Of a DNA stretch of 64,000 nucleotides, positions 56,893 to 64,000 are shown one piece after another; the stretch's first letter is position 1, and each line of letters opens with the position of its first letter. The notes below the pieces were generated by a model. That model saw nothing but the letters and a program-made list of their open reading frames with translations, was not told where the DNA came from and did no database searches. Origin of the DNA: Streptomyces phaeoluteigriseus (GTDB lineage Bacteria; Actinomycetota; Actinomycetes; Streptomycetales; Streptomycetaceae); NCBI RefSeq assembly GCF_001896135.2, contig NZ_MPOH02000005.1, forward strand, positions 442,887 to 506,886, read 5' to 3'. The position numbers and the translations under genes are program-made.

Positions 56893-57687
56893 ATGCACAT
56901 CGACTTCACCGGCCGTACCGCGCTGGTCACCGGCTCCACACTGGGTATTGGCCTGGCCACCGCGGAAGCCTTCGCCCGGGCGGGGGCCCGCACCGTCCTC
57001 AACGGGCGTGATGAGGCCCGGCTCGTGGCGGCTGCCGACGGCATCCGAGCCCGGGTGCCGGGTGCGGACATGGTCACCGTCGCCGCCGATGTCTCCACCG
57101 CCGAGGGCGCGCAGGCTCTGCTGGAGGCGGTGCCGGAGGTTGACGTCCTGGTCAACAACACCGGCATCTTCGCCTCCACCCCGGTGCTGGAGATCGAGGA
57201 CGAGGAATGGCGTCGCTTCTTCGAGGTCAACGTCCTCAGCGGTGTCCGGCTTGCGCGCCAGTACATGCCGGGGATGATGGGGCGCGGGTTCGGCCGTATC
57301 GTGTTCGTCTCAAGTGAGACGGCCATCGACACACCGCTCGACATGGTCCACTACGGCATGACCAAGACCGCCCTGCTGGCGGTGGCCGGCGGGCTGGCCA
57401 AGGCCGCCGCCGGCACCGGCGTCACCGTCAACTCCGTGCTTCCGGGCCCGACCCACACGGAAGGCATCGAGGAGTACATCACCGCCCTCATCCCCGAGGC
57501 GGAGACGTTCGATGCCGCGCAGCGCGAGTTCATCGCCCGGTTCCGGCCGACGTCGCTGATCCAGCGGCTCATCCGGCCGTCCGAGGTCGCCGATCTGATC
57601 CTTTTCACCAGTTCCGACCGTGCCTCGGCGACCACCGGCGCAGCGCTGAAGGTCGAAGGGGGCACCCTCACCTCCCTCACGCCGTGA
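56893..57687 (+). CDS. Short-chain dehydrogenase/reductase
   Basis: 264 residues. TGSTLGIG (cofactor motif), DVSTAEG, NNTGIF, the active-site Ser in FVSSETAID and YGMTK (Tyr-Lys) are all present. The C-terminal GAALKVEGGTLTSL is the typical last strand. GGGAAGAC precedes the ATG. It is controlled in all likelihood by the divergent TetR gene through the three operators. Confidence 0.92.
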   Translation: MHIDFTGRTALVTGSTLGIGLATAEAFARAGARTVLNGRDEARLVAAADGIRARVPGADMVTVAADVSTAEGAQALLEAVPEVDVLVNNTGIFASTPVLEIEDEEWRRFFEVNVLSGVRLARQYMPGMMGRGFGRIVFVSSETAIDTPLDMVHYGMTKTALLAVAGGLAKAAAGTGVTVNSVLPGPTHTEGIEEYITALIPEAETFDAAQREFIARFRPTSLIQRLIRPSEVADLILFTSSDRASATTGAALKVEGGTLTSLTP

Positions 57688-57710
57688 CGTAGATCCGGCG
57701 CCACCTCCGT

Positions 57711-58615
57711 TCAGAGCCCTTCCCATCGGGCTGCCGCGTCAGTGAGCCGCTCGCGCACGACGGTGAGGGCCGGGTTGGCCGGCCGCCGCGGCGCACCGCG
57801 AGGTAGATGGTGTTGAGCGGAGGTGCCTCGGGGCGGTGGAGCAGGATGATTTGGCCGGCGGCCAGGGCGGGCTCGGCCAGGTAGCGCGGAAGGGCGGAGA
57901 TCCCGGCGCCCGCTTCGACGGCCGCCAGTACCGCGCGCAGGTCGGGGACGACGAGGGCGACGGGATTGGCCGGGCGGTGGCCGAACTCGCTGCGCCAGTA
58001 GCGGCGCAGGATCGGCAGTTCCTCTCCGTAGGCGACCAGCGGCAGTGCGGCCAGGGCGTCGGCCGGTGCGGTGCGCAGCCGGTCTGCGTCCACGGTGCGG
58101 GCCATGGACGGCGGGCCGACGAGGAGGAACTCCTCATCGACGAGCGGGACGGCGAAGAGCTCCTGGTGTGTGGGCCGGATGGCGGAGACGACCAAGTCGA
58201 GTCGGTCGGCGGCCAAATCGTTCAGGAGATCTTGGGCCAGGCCGAATGCCGCACGCAGGTACAGTCCGCGGCCGGTGAGCGGGGCTAGCGCGGGCAGCAC
58301 CCGGAGGGTCATGATCTCGGCCGCGCCACCGATGCGTACCGTTCCGCGCAGAGTCGGCTCTGCCTCCGAGGAGCCCAAGGCGTCACGGAGGCCGTCCAGA
58401 TGCAGGCTCACGCGGGACGCGAGGGCCGCAGCGCGCGGCGTGGGGGTGACACCCTTGCGGGAGCGGACGAACAGCTGCTCCCCGATCTCCTCTTCAAGCC
58501 GGGCGAGTTGCCCAGTGACGGCGGGCTGTGTCACTCCCAGCCTGTGAGCGGCTGCGGAGAGGGAGCCTGCCCGGTAGATCTCCAGGAATGTGGCCAGCAG
58601 GTCCAGGCTCGGCAC
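57711..58615 (-). CDS. LysR-family transcriptional regulator (frameshift near the 3' end)
   Basis: About 300 residues. The N-terminal HTH is SLSAAAHRLGVTQPAVTGQL then ARLEEEIGEQLFVRSRKG. The substrate-binding domain runs through GAGISALPRYLAEPALAAGQ. Near 57790 one base is apparently missing: the frame as given runs to 57677 with odd sequence, while the other frame gives RPANPALTVVRERLTDAAAR and WEGL with a stop at 57711, the normal end. A consensus error is likely. It ends convergent with the SDR. Confidence 0.85.
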
Positions 58616-59008
58616 GCGTTCTTCCTTTGTCCGTTGTCCGGGACGCCCGCCACCCGGTACGTGCGGTGCGGCAGCTCAGTGTAGGGATGACGTCCCGCTG
58701 CCGGGGGTGGGTGCGGGCTGCGTGGTGGGGGTTGTTCTCGTCAGCGGCCTGCGCCGGGATAGAGCCGGTTACGCACTGCGCCTCTTTGCCCCGGTCGACG
58801 GCCCAGCTGATGACGAGCGTGACGCCTCGCTGGCTCCGGGGCCGCGGGCGTCGGGGGCGGGGAGGCCGGTCGTTGCGTCATCAGGCCGTCCTTCCGGTAC
58901 GCCAGGAGGGTGCGGTTCGCTCGTGCGCGCTTCGCACCCGTGTGTGCGTGGTGTGGCCGGTGGACCGGCTGTCCCCTCGTCGCCGCCGGCCGCCGGGCTG
59001 AACGGCTG
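58616..59008. other. Gene-free stretch
   Basis: About 390 bp upstream of the LysR gene and downstream of the SnoaL gene. No ORF with credible composition. It should contain the LysR promoter. Confidence 0.35.
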
Positions 59009-59362
59009 TCAGGTTGTCGGGCCGGTCAGCAGGGTGTAGCGGACGGTCTGAGCCCGGATGAGACCGTCGCGGAAGACGAAGGTGTCCAGGCCGTCCTCGA
59101 CGCGCGCTGCGCCCGCTGTCGCCGCCCATTCGAGGAACAGGAGATCGCCCGCGAAGATCGGGCTCTTGGGATTCCACTCGGCATCGGGGAGATCGGCCAG
59201 AACGGCTCCAATGCCGTGCTTGACACCGTCGCGTCCGTGCAGAACCCCGGCCGGAGTGACGAAGACGGCGTCGGATGTGAAGTGTGCAGCGATCGCGTCG
59301 AGGTCGCCGGAGTCGAGGGCCCTGACGTGGTTGCGGAACGTCTCCTGGGGGCTGCGTGTCAT
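59009..59362 (-). CDS. SnoaL/NTF2-like protein
   Basis: 117 residues. ETFRNHVRALDSGDLDAIAA, HFTSDAVFVTPAGVLHGRDG and FLEWAATAGAARVEDGLDTF match the cone-shaped SnoaL-like fold. Members are small enzymes or binding proteins acting on hydrophobic ligands. It follows the YncE-like gene by 37 bp, the last gene of a four-gene minus-strand group. Confidence 0.85.
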   Translation of the reverse strand: MTRSPQETFRNHVRALDSGDLDAIAAHFTSDAVFVTPAGVLHGRDGVKHGIGAVLADLPDAEWNPKSPIFAGDLLFLEWAATAGAARVEDGLDTFVFRDGLIRAQTVRYTLLTGPTT

Positions 59363-59399
59363 CGAAGCGTGCTCCGTTCAGTGAAGGCTGCGAGGCAGG

Positions 59400-60419
59400 T
59401 CAGGGGAGGTAGGCGATGCCATGGGCGCCTTGGGTGGTATCGGGATCGCCCGGGTCGATGTCCAGGACGGCGGTGACGACGCCATCGGCGAGGTCGACGA
59501 CATGCACGGTCCCCGAGCGGAGGTTGGCAACGAACCCGCGGTCGCCCTCCGGGGTGGTGCGGATCGTGATCGGGACCTGGCCGACAGACGCCGTAACCAG
59601 CGGGGCGAGAGTGTCCGGGGACAGGACCGTCAGCTGGCCGTCCCTGGGCGCTCCCCCGGAGCCGGTGGGTACAAGGCCGATCAGGACGCGTCCGTCCGCA
59701 GCAACGTGCACCGGGCATCCCGGAGCGGCCAGGGGTTCGCGTGCGACGACACGGTCGGTGGCGGTGTCGATGACGAGCAACGTAGGCGGGGCGGAGGCGT
59801 CCGCGTGCAGTGCCATGCCGGCCGCATAGGCGCGGTGGCCGTCAGGCGATACCGCGACCTCCTCGGTCCCGCACGGTGCGGGGATCCGCCCGGTCAGGGT
59901 CTGTTCGGCGAGGTCGATCACGGAGATGAACGGGTCGGCCTTGTTGGTCGCGTAGCCCTTTGCACCATCCGGCGTGATCGCGAACCAGTGGGGGCCCCGA
60001 GCGCCGACCTCGATCCGGCCGACCTGCTTGCGGGTGGCGGTGTCGATCACCGCGATCGCACCGCCGCCGCCGGGCCCGGCTTCGACGGTCGCGTACAGCA
60101 GGCCGCGGTCCTGGTCGAGGGCGACGCCGTGGGGTGCCACCTCCGGTGCGAGCGACACCACCTCCAGAACCTTGCGCTGGTGAGGGTCCACGACGGAGAT
60201 CTCGTGGGCCTTCTCCCCCGGATTGGCGTAGACACCGGAACGGTAGGTGTGCGAGACGTACAGGACGCCGGCCGCCTCGTCGACGGCGATCTCGTGCGGC
60301 TGGGCCAGGACGGGAAGGTCCCCCAGCGGCTCATAGGTCAGGCCGTCGAAGAAGCGCAGCGCCTCTCCGGTGGAGGTGACCACGGCCAGGACAGGCCGCG
60401 CGTGCCGTACGCCGTTCAT
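59400..60419 (-). CDS. YncE-like β-propeller protein
   Basis: 339 residues made of repeated ~45-residue blades (PHEIAVDEAAGVLYVSHTYR, PHGVALDQDRGLLYATVEAG, FAITPDGAKGYATNKADPFI, EEVAVSPDGHRAYAAGMALH). No signal peptide, so probably cytoplasmic. Its start overlaps the VOC gene stop (ATGA), so the two are coupled. Propellers of this type bind ligands or act as scaffolds or lactonases; the exact role is unknown. Confidence 0.85.
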   Translation of the reverse strand: MNGVRHARPVLAVVTSTGEALRFFDGLTYEPLGDLPVLAQPHEIAVDEAAGVLYVSHTYRSGVYANPGEKAHEISVVDPHQRKVLEVVSLAPEVAPHGVALDQDRGLLYATVEAGPGGGGAIAVIDTATRKQVGRIEVGARGPHWFAITPDGAKGYATNKADPFISVIDLAEQTLTGRIPAPCGTEEVAVSPDGHRAYAAGMALHADASAPPTLLVIDTATDRVVAREPLAAPGCPVHVAADGRVLIGLVPTGSGGAPRDGQLTVLSPDTLAPLVTASVGQVPITIRTTPEGDRGFVANLRSGTVHVVDLADGVVTAVLDIDPGDPDTTQGAHGIAYLP

Positions 60420-60898
60420 CGCCGGCTGCCGTCGCCGGTCTGTCGGTCGATGAACTCGATCACCTCGTCGTTCGGACCGTAGACGAAGGCGGCCTGGAAG
60501 CTCATCGGGTCCGGGGCGTCGGTGGTGATCTTCATGGGGCCGGCAAACGGGCGGGCTCCGGCGGCAAGCGCGCGGTCCCAGAGGGCGGGGACGTCGTCCG
60601 TACGGATGGCGAAGTGGACCAGCGCGGCCAGGCGGCCACGCTCGGCATCGGTGGGTCGGTGTGCGGGATCGAGGGGCTGCGACGAGCCACCGGGTGGGGT
60701 GGAGCCGGCGTCGAACAGCTCGATGAGACGGTCGTCACCAGCGTCGAGGAACACGACGCGGGTCGCGCCGCCGCCGAGGGTCCACTCCCGGACGAAGCGG
60801 AAGCCGAGCCCCTCGATGTAGAAGGCGGCGGAGGCATCCAGGTCGTAAGCGCGGATGGCGATGTGGTCAAGGCCCTGGTTGAGGGTGGGGGTGGTCAC
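60416..60898 (-). CDS. VOC-family (glyoxalase/dioxygenase) protein
   Basis: 160 residues from GTG 60898 (GAGAGAAG upstream). βαβββ repeats: LDHIAIRAYDLDASAAFYIE with the metal-ligand His, ATRVVFLDAGDDRLIELFDA with Glu, ALVHFAIRTDDVPALWDRAL and YGPNDEVIEFIDR. The His/Glu-His/Glu layout of the metal site is kept. Probably a lyase or hydrolase of an electrophile. It lies next to a DJ-1/PfpI protein. Confidence 0.88.
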   Translation of the reverse strand: MTTPTLNQGLDHIAIRAYDLDASAAFYIEGLGFRFVREWTLGGGATRVVFLDAGDDRLIELFDAGSTPPGGSSQPLDPAHRPTDAERGRLAALVHFAIRTDDVPALWDRALAAGARPFAGPMKITTDAPDPMSFQAAFVYGPNDEVIEFIDRQTGDGSRR

Positions 60899-61026
60899 GG
60901 GCTTCTCTCTTTCGTCCAACCGGATCTGGCGCTGGGTGCGCTGTGCTGGTGGGGCTGATCCGATGGCCGGGGGCGACGGGCTCGGCCGGTGGCCCCCGGC
61001 CATCGGGTGGGACTCAGCGCGCGGGT

Positions 61027-61728
61027 TCAGGCGGCGAGGGCCTTGAGGACGGACTCGGCCGTGGTCGTGCTCGACTGCGGGTTCTGGCCCGTGATGAGGT
61101 TGCCGTCGACTACGACCGTGTTGCTCCAGGCCGCGCCCGTGCGCGAGATCGCTCCTCGCTCCCGCAGACGGGACTCGACGAAGAACGGCGTGTTCTCACC
61201 GAGGCCGCCCTGGCGCTCCTCCTCATCCGTGAACGCCGTCAGGTCACGGCCGGCGAACGTGAAGCTGCCGTCGGCCTTGGCGGCGCTCAGCAGACCGGCG
61301 ACGCCGTGGCACAGGGCGGCCACGATCTTGCCCTGGGCGTCGGCCTCGTTGAGCAGCCGGCCGAGGTCGGCGTCCTGAGCGAGATCGGCCATCGGGGCAT
61401 GCCCACCCGGGATGTAGATCGCGTCGTAGTCGCCGACGACAACGTCGGACAGGGCCAGCGGCGTGGCGAGTTCGCTCGCGATGCCGGCGAGGTACGCCTG
61501 GAATTCCTCCGCGTCCGCTGCGCAGACGCCGCCCTGCTCGCTGAGGCTGAGCGCGTCGACGGTGGGCCTCGCACCGCCCGGGGTGGCGATGGCCACCTCC
61601 ACACCGGCGGCCTCCAGGACGCGGTGAGAGGCAGCGACCTCCTCGGCCCAGTAGCCGGTGGGATGCGTCGAGCCGTCAGCCAGCTGCAGGGCGGTGGCGG
61701 CTGAGATCACCATAAGGATTTTCGACAT
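61027..61728 (-). CDS. DJ-1/PfpI-family protein (HchA/glyoxalase III-like)
   Basis: 233 residues from ATG 61728. ILMVISAATALQLADGSTHP and TGYWAEEVAASHRVLEAAGV are typical of the Hsp31/HchA-like branch. The nucleophile is in VAALCHGVAGLL, with Glu upstream in YWAEE. IPGGHAPMADL precedes it. Members convert methylglyoxal to lactate or repair glycated groups. With the VOC gene this suggests reactive-aldehyde detoxification. Confidence 0.88.
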   Translation of the reverse strand: MSKILMVISAATALQLADGSTHPTGYWAEEVAASHRVLEAAGVEVAIATPGGARPTVDALSLSEQGGVCAADAEEFQAYLAGIASELATPLALSDVVVGDYDAIYIPGGHAPMADLAQDADLGRLLNEADAQGKIVAALCHGVAGLLSAAKADGSFTFAGRDLTAFTDEEERQGGLGENTPFFVESRLRERGAISRTGAAWSNTVVVDGNLITGQNPQSSTTTAESVLKALAA

Positions 61729-61999
61729 GGATGTGCCTTGCCTTGTCATGGGAAACGGGAATGTCACGCGGTGAGCCGTGGTGCCGCCGGATATCCGGCG
61801 GCTGTTGGGGCAACACCAGCATCCATCACCAATCATCCAGTGACATCCCAAGCACCATAAGAATTGTTATAACCGCCCTCTGGCCCGGGCCCCGGGGGCG
61901 CTGGCGCCGGTCGCCGGGGAGGCTCATTGTCATCCGTGAGGGCGACCGGCGCTGCAAACTTCGGCGACTCACGCGCGAACTGCTCCCACAAGCATCGCC
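61729..61999. other. Intergenic region upstream of the DJ-1 gene
   Basis: An AT-rich patch (ATAAGAATTGTTATAACC at about 61857-61874) is unusual for this DNA and may be part of a promoter or a binding site. No gene. Confidence 0.35.
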
Positions 62000-62283
62000 G
62001 CCCGGACTGAACGTGTAGGCGGTCATCTATCCGGACGGCCGGCCGCTGTGGCTCTCACCCGCACTGCCGGGCCGGTCTCACGACCTGACCGCCGCTCGCA
62101 CCTACCGGATCATCGGCATCTACGAGCGCCGAAGCGTCCCCATCCTGGCCGATCTTGCCTACCAGGGCGGCGGCCCCTGGCTGACCACGGGCATCAAACG
62201 CAGGCCCCTGCAGAAATCACCGCCACCGTGAGTCAATCGCCAAGGCCATCCTCACGCTGGAGCGGCAACTCTGAAGAAGCTCA
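62000..62283 (+). pseudogene. IS5-family transposase remnant
   Basis: The plus strand reads VIYPDGRPLWLSPALPGRSH, DLTAARTYRIIGIYERRSVP, ILADLAYQGGGPWLTTGIKR. After a gap comes ESIAKAILTLERQL. These match the DDE_Tnp_4 catalytic region (second Asp, ADLAYQG) and tail of actinobacterial IS5 transposases. The N-terminal half is absent. Dead copy. Confidence 0.65.
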
Positions 62284-62311
62284 GTGACCACACATAGCGA
62301 CCCCGTCGGCT

Positions 62312-62719
62312 CTACCGCGCATACATAGACGCCGAAAACCGCCAGACTCTGCGACGGCCGCCGCCCTGGTCTCCCCGAGCCTGCGGGTGGAGATCAACGG
62401 CCGACCGGCACTGTCCTCGGCTGCGGAAAACAGTGCCGCCAACGCCGAATTGCTGCGCCGCTATCCCGACTACCGCCGCGACGTCCTCGACACGGTGGCC
62501 GGCGGGTGCCGCGCCGGGATACGCGACCGTGTCCGACGAGAGGGCACTGGGGTCGGCGGGAAGCGGCACCGCGACCGGCGTGGTGTTGCGAAGGAGTACC
62601 TGCGGTTCGCCCCGCGCTGCCAGCGTGATGAGGTCACCGAAGTCCTTCTGCGCCGCGCTCAGCACGTGGGATCGGAACGCCTTGGTCTTCCGGGCGGCCG
62701 GAAGCCGGTCCAGCGGCAC
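62312..62719 (-). CDS. Antitoxin-like (Phd/YefM-type) ORF downstream of tpg
   Basis: GTG 62719 lies 10 bp after the true tpg stop. LSAAQKDFGDLITLAARGEP and VLLRNTTPVAVPLPADPSAL resemble the DNA-binding half of Phd/YefM antitoxins (…GE.V...R...PVAVL). Beyond about 75 residues the composition changes, so the 3' part may be foreign or frameshifted. No toxin gene is recognised next to it. Confidence 0.4.
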   Translation of the reverse strand: MPLDRLPAARKTKAFRSHVLSAAQKDFGDLITLAARGEPQVLLRNTTPVAVPLPADPSALSSDTVAYPGAAPAGHRVEDVAAVVGIAAQQFGVGGTVFRSRGQCRSAVDLHPQARGDQGGGRRRVWRFSASMYAR

Positions 62720-62728
62720 CAGCAGTGC

Positions 62729-63285
62729 CTACAGGTCGAACTCGAGGTGCTCGACGTCGGTGAAGCGGACCTCCTCCAGGCTTCCGGCACGCGGCCGCCG
62801 TCCTGGAAGTACACCTCCTTGAGCGCTTCGGCAGCGATCTCCCGGAGACGCTGGTCCGTGGCGCCGGCCTCCTGGGCCTCGAAGAGGCGCGCCGCGTACT
62901 GCGGGGGCAGGGCAACGGTCAGGTGCCGGACGCGATCCTGGTCCGTGGACCCGATCGGCGCGGTGTAGCCGAGGCGGGCGCGGGTGTCGATGACGATGCC
63001 ACCGGTGGTCGCCGCCTTCTCCCGTGCCTTCGCCCGGATCTGCGGCTGCCAGCGGGCCTTCACCTCGCGCTCCAGGCGCGCGGCGAGGTCCGGACGCGGC
63101 TTCTTGATCTGGTCCTTCACATACCGTTCGACGGTGCGCTGGGAGATCCGCAGCATCTGGGCGACGGCCCTGGTGCCCTTGTACTGCTTGACCAGGTACC
63201 GCATCTGCGCGCCCGCGCTCTTCGGGACCGGGCGGGTGAACGCCTTGTGCACCGCCTGGTCCAGGCCGTCTGCGAACATGCTCAT
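62729..63285 (-). CDS. tpg: Telomere terminal protein Tpg
   Basis: About 185 residues. VHKAFTRPVPKSAGAQMRYL, KGTRAVAQMLRISQRTVERY (HTH), RPDLAARLEREVKARWQPQI and ATTGGIVIDTRARLGYTAP are the hallmarks of Streptomyces Tpg, which is covalently linked to telomere 5' ends and primes end patching. Near 62790 one base is missing: the correct end is GSLEEVRFTDVEHLEFDL with TAG at 62731-62729. The start follows GGGGAG that overlaps the tap stop. Its presence marks a linear replicon. Confidence 0.85.
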
Positions 63286-63291
63286 TGTCTG

Positions 63292-64000
63292 CTACTCCCC
63301 GCTGTCCTTGCCCGTGACCTGCCCGTCCTTGATGTAGCGGGCGAGGTTGAGTTCCGGGGCGTTGAACCGCTCGCGGACCTCCTCACCCCACAGGACGCTC
63401 TGGGTGCCCTCGTGCTTGACCAGGCCCGGGTTGATGCCGAGCTTGAAGCCGCCCGGCAGCGGCTTGCCGTCGCGGTAGGGCAGGAAGTCCAACGGTGACG
63501 TTCCGTCGGCTGCGTAGACGACGCAGTCGGACAGGACCGCGACCGGGTACTGCCCGGTGAACGCCGCATGCTTGACGACCTTGCGGTGGAGGTTGATCCG
63601 GGTACGGGAGATGACCGCGGCGCGGATGTCCGGCCGCCAGGTGGGCCGGGCAAGGGCCCGCCACGGCTGCCCGGGCTTCCAGCCCTCGCCGCGCGGGCGC
63701 TCGCGCAGTTTGCCCAGGCCTCCCTTGACCGTCGCCTTGACCGCCGAGACGACGATCGCCAGCCCCGGGTCACGCTCCTTGTAGCCGTCCATCGCCGTGA
63801 GGAAGTCGGCCGGCTCCATGTCCGCGTGCACGCCGAGGTCGGCCATCGTGGCGAGGAAGGCGTCACGCAGCCGCTGGTACCAGCCGTCCAGGTAACGGCC
63901 GTTGTCGTAGCGGACGTACGCCTCCAGCGGGCGCACCTCGTAGCCGAGCTCCTGGGCGTAGGCGACGGTGGGAGTCGCGTACCAGGCCGGGCCCTGCGGC
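63292..64000 (-). CDS. tap: Telomere-associated protein Tap (5' end outside window)
   Basis: The frame is open to the last base of the window, so the gene starts beyond it; 235 C-terminal residues are visible. VRYDNGRYLDGWYQRLRDAF, VVSAVKATVKGGLGKLRERP and RTRINLHRKVVKHAAFTGQY are typical Tap sequence. Tap binds the 3' telomere overhang and recruits Tpg. The stop lies 6 bp before the tpg start, the classical tap-tpg operon. Confidence 0.85.
   Translation of the reverse strand, partial: PQGPAWYATPTVAYAQELGYEVRPLEAYVRYDNGRYLDGWYQRLRDAFLATMADLGVHADMEPADFLTAMDGYKERDPGLAIVVSAVKATVKGGLGKLRERPRGEGWKPGQPWRALARPTWRPDIRAAVISRTRINLHRKVVKHAAFTGQYPVAVLSDCVVYAADGTSPLDFLPYRDGKPLPGGFKLGINPGLVKHEGTQSVLWGEEVRERFNAPELNLARYIKDGQVTGKDSGE

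Noticed and set aside
62387..62968. 193-codon plus-strand ORF opposite tpg
   Set aside because: Most of it is antisense to tpg; only its first ~40 residues look protein-like and they cannot be assigned.

Overview
The window is high-GC actinomycete DNA and almost certainly Streptomyces. Genes start with GTG or ATG, rare TTA leucine codons occur, and several families are typical of the genus (MmyB-type XRE regulators, STAS/SpoIIE pairs, gvpA, type III polyketide synthase). The right edge carries genes recognisable as tap and tpg, the telomere-binding and terminal proteins of linear Streptomyces replicons. The window is therefore probably subtelomeric chromosome arm or linear plasmid, which fits its many IS remnants, truncated genes and deletion scars.

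Layout. (1) 1-9957: a nine-gene, mostly overlapping operon of a TerY-like vWA protein, PP2C phosphatase, membrane-anchored kinase, two dynamin-like GTPases, a C39-like protease, an Hsp70 ATPase-domain protein and a YbjN-like protein, closed by a hairpin. (2) 9960-11450: decayed DNA with IS630 and WD40 remnants. (3) 11483-15372: a recombinase module of tyrosine recombinase, XRE protein, and zinc-finger plus second recombinase. (4) 15909-22344: a lipid or polyketide operon of ACP, KAS II, MMPL exporter, type III PKS, acyl-ACP desaturase and ICMT-type methyltransferase. (5) 22341-25775: mobile DNA, including an intact IS110 element inserted in an ATP-dependent DNA ligase gene. All four guide segments of its bridge RNA can be read against its own junctions.

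(6) 25845-36803: PlsC-type acyltransferase, TetR with paired operators, small membrane proteins, two MmyB-type regulators, NAD(P)H quinone reductase, SDR, IS6 and Tap remnants, and a broken toxin-antitoxin pair. (7) 36804-41492: repeat-rich intergenic DNA, STAS and GAF-SpoIIE phosphatase, a gvpA-gvpF remnant, and a deleted STAS gene. (8) 41884-55300: mscL fragment, frameshifted serine-hydrolase-like gene, two very large unrecognised proteins (about 1,054 and 1,540 aa), a conserved hypothetical protein, a broken catalase-family gene, a small membrane protein, and an alpha-dioxygenase-like haem peroxidase. (9) 55745-61728: BKACE remnant, TetR/SDR pair with three operator copies, LysR, SnoaL-like, YncE-like propeller, VOC and DJ-1/PfpI genes. 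(10) 62000-64000: IS5 remnant, antitoxin-like ORF, tpg and tap.

Single-base frameshifts recur in otherwise well-conserved genes, such as the first GTPase, Hsp70, the large 46-51 kb gene, LysR and tpg. Some probably reflect consensus errors rather than true pseudogenes. Truncations and chimeric junctions at 22.4-23, 29.7, 31.7, 39.99 and 41.2 kb look like genuine deletions. No tRNA, rRNA or CRISPR array was seen.
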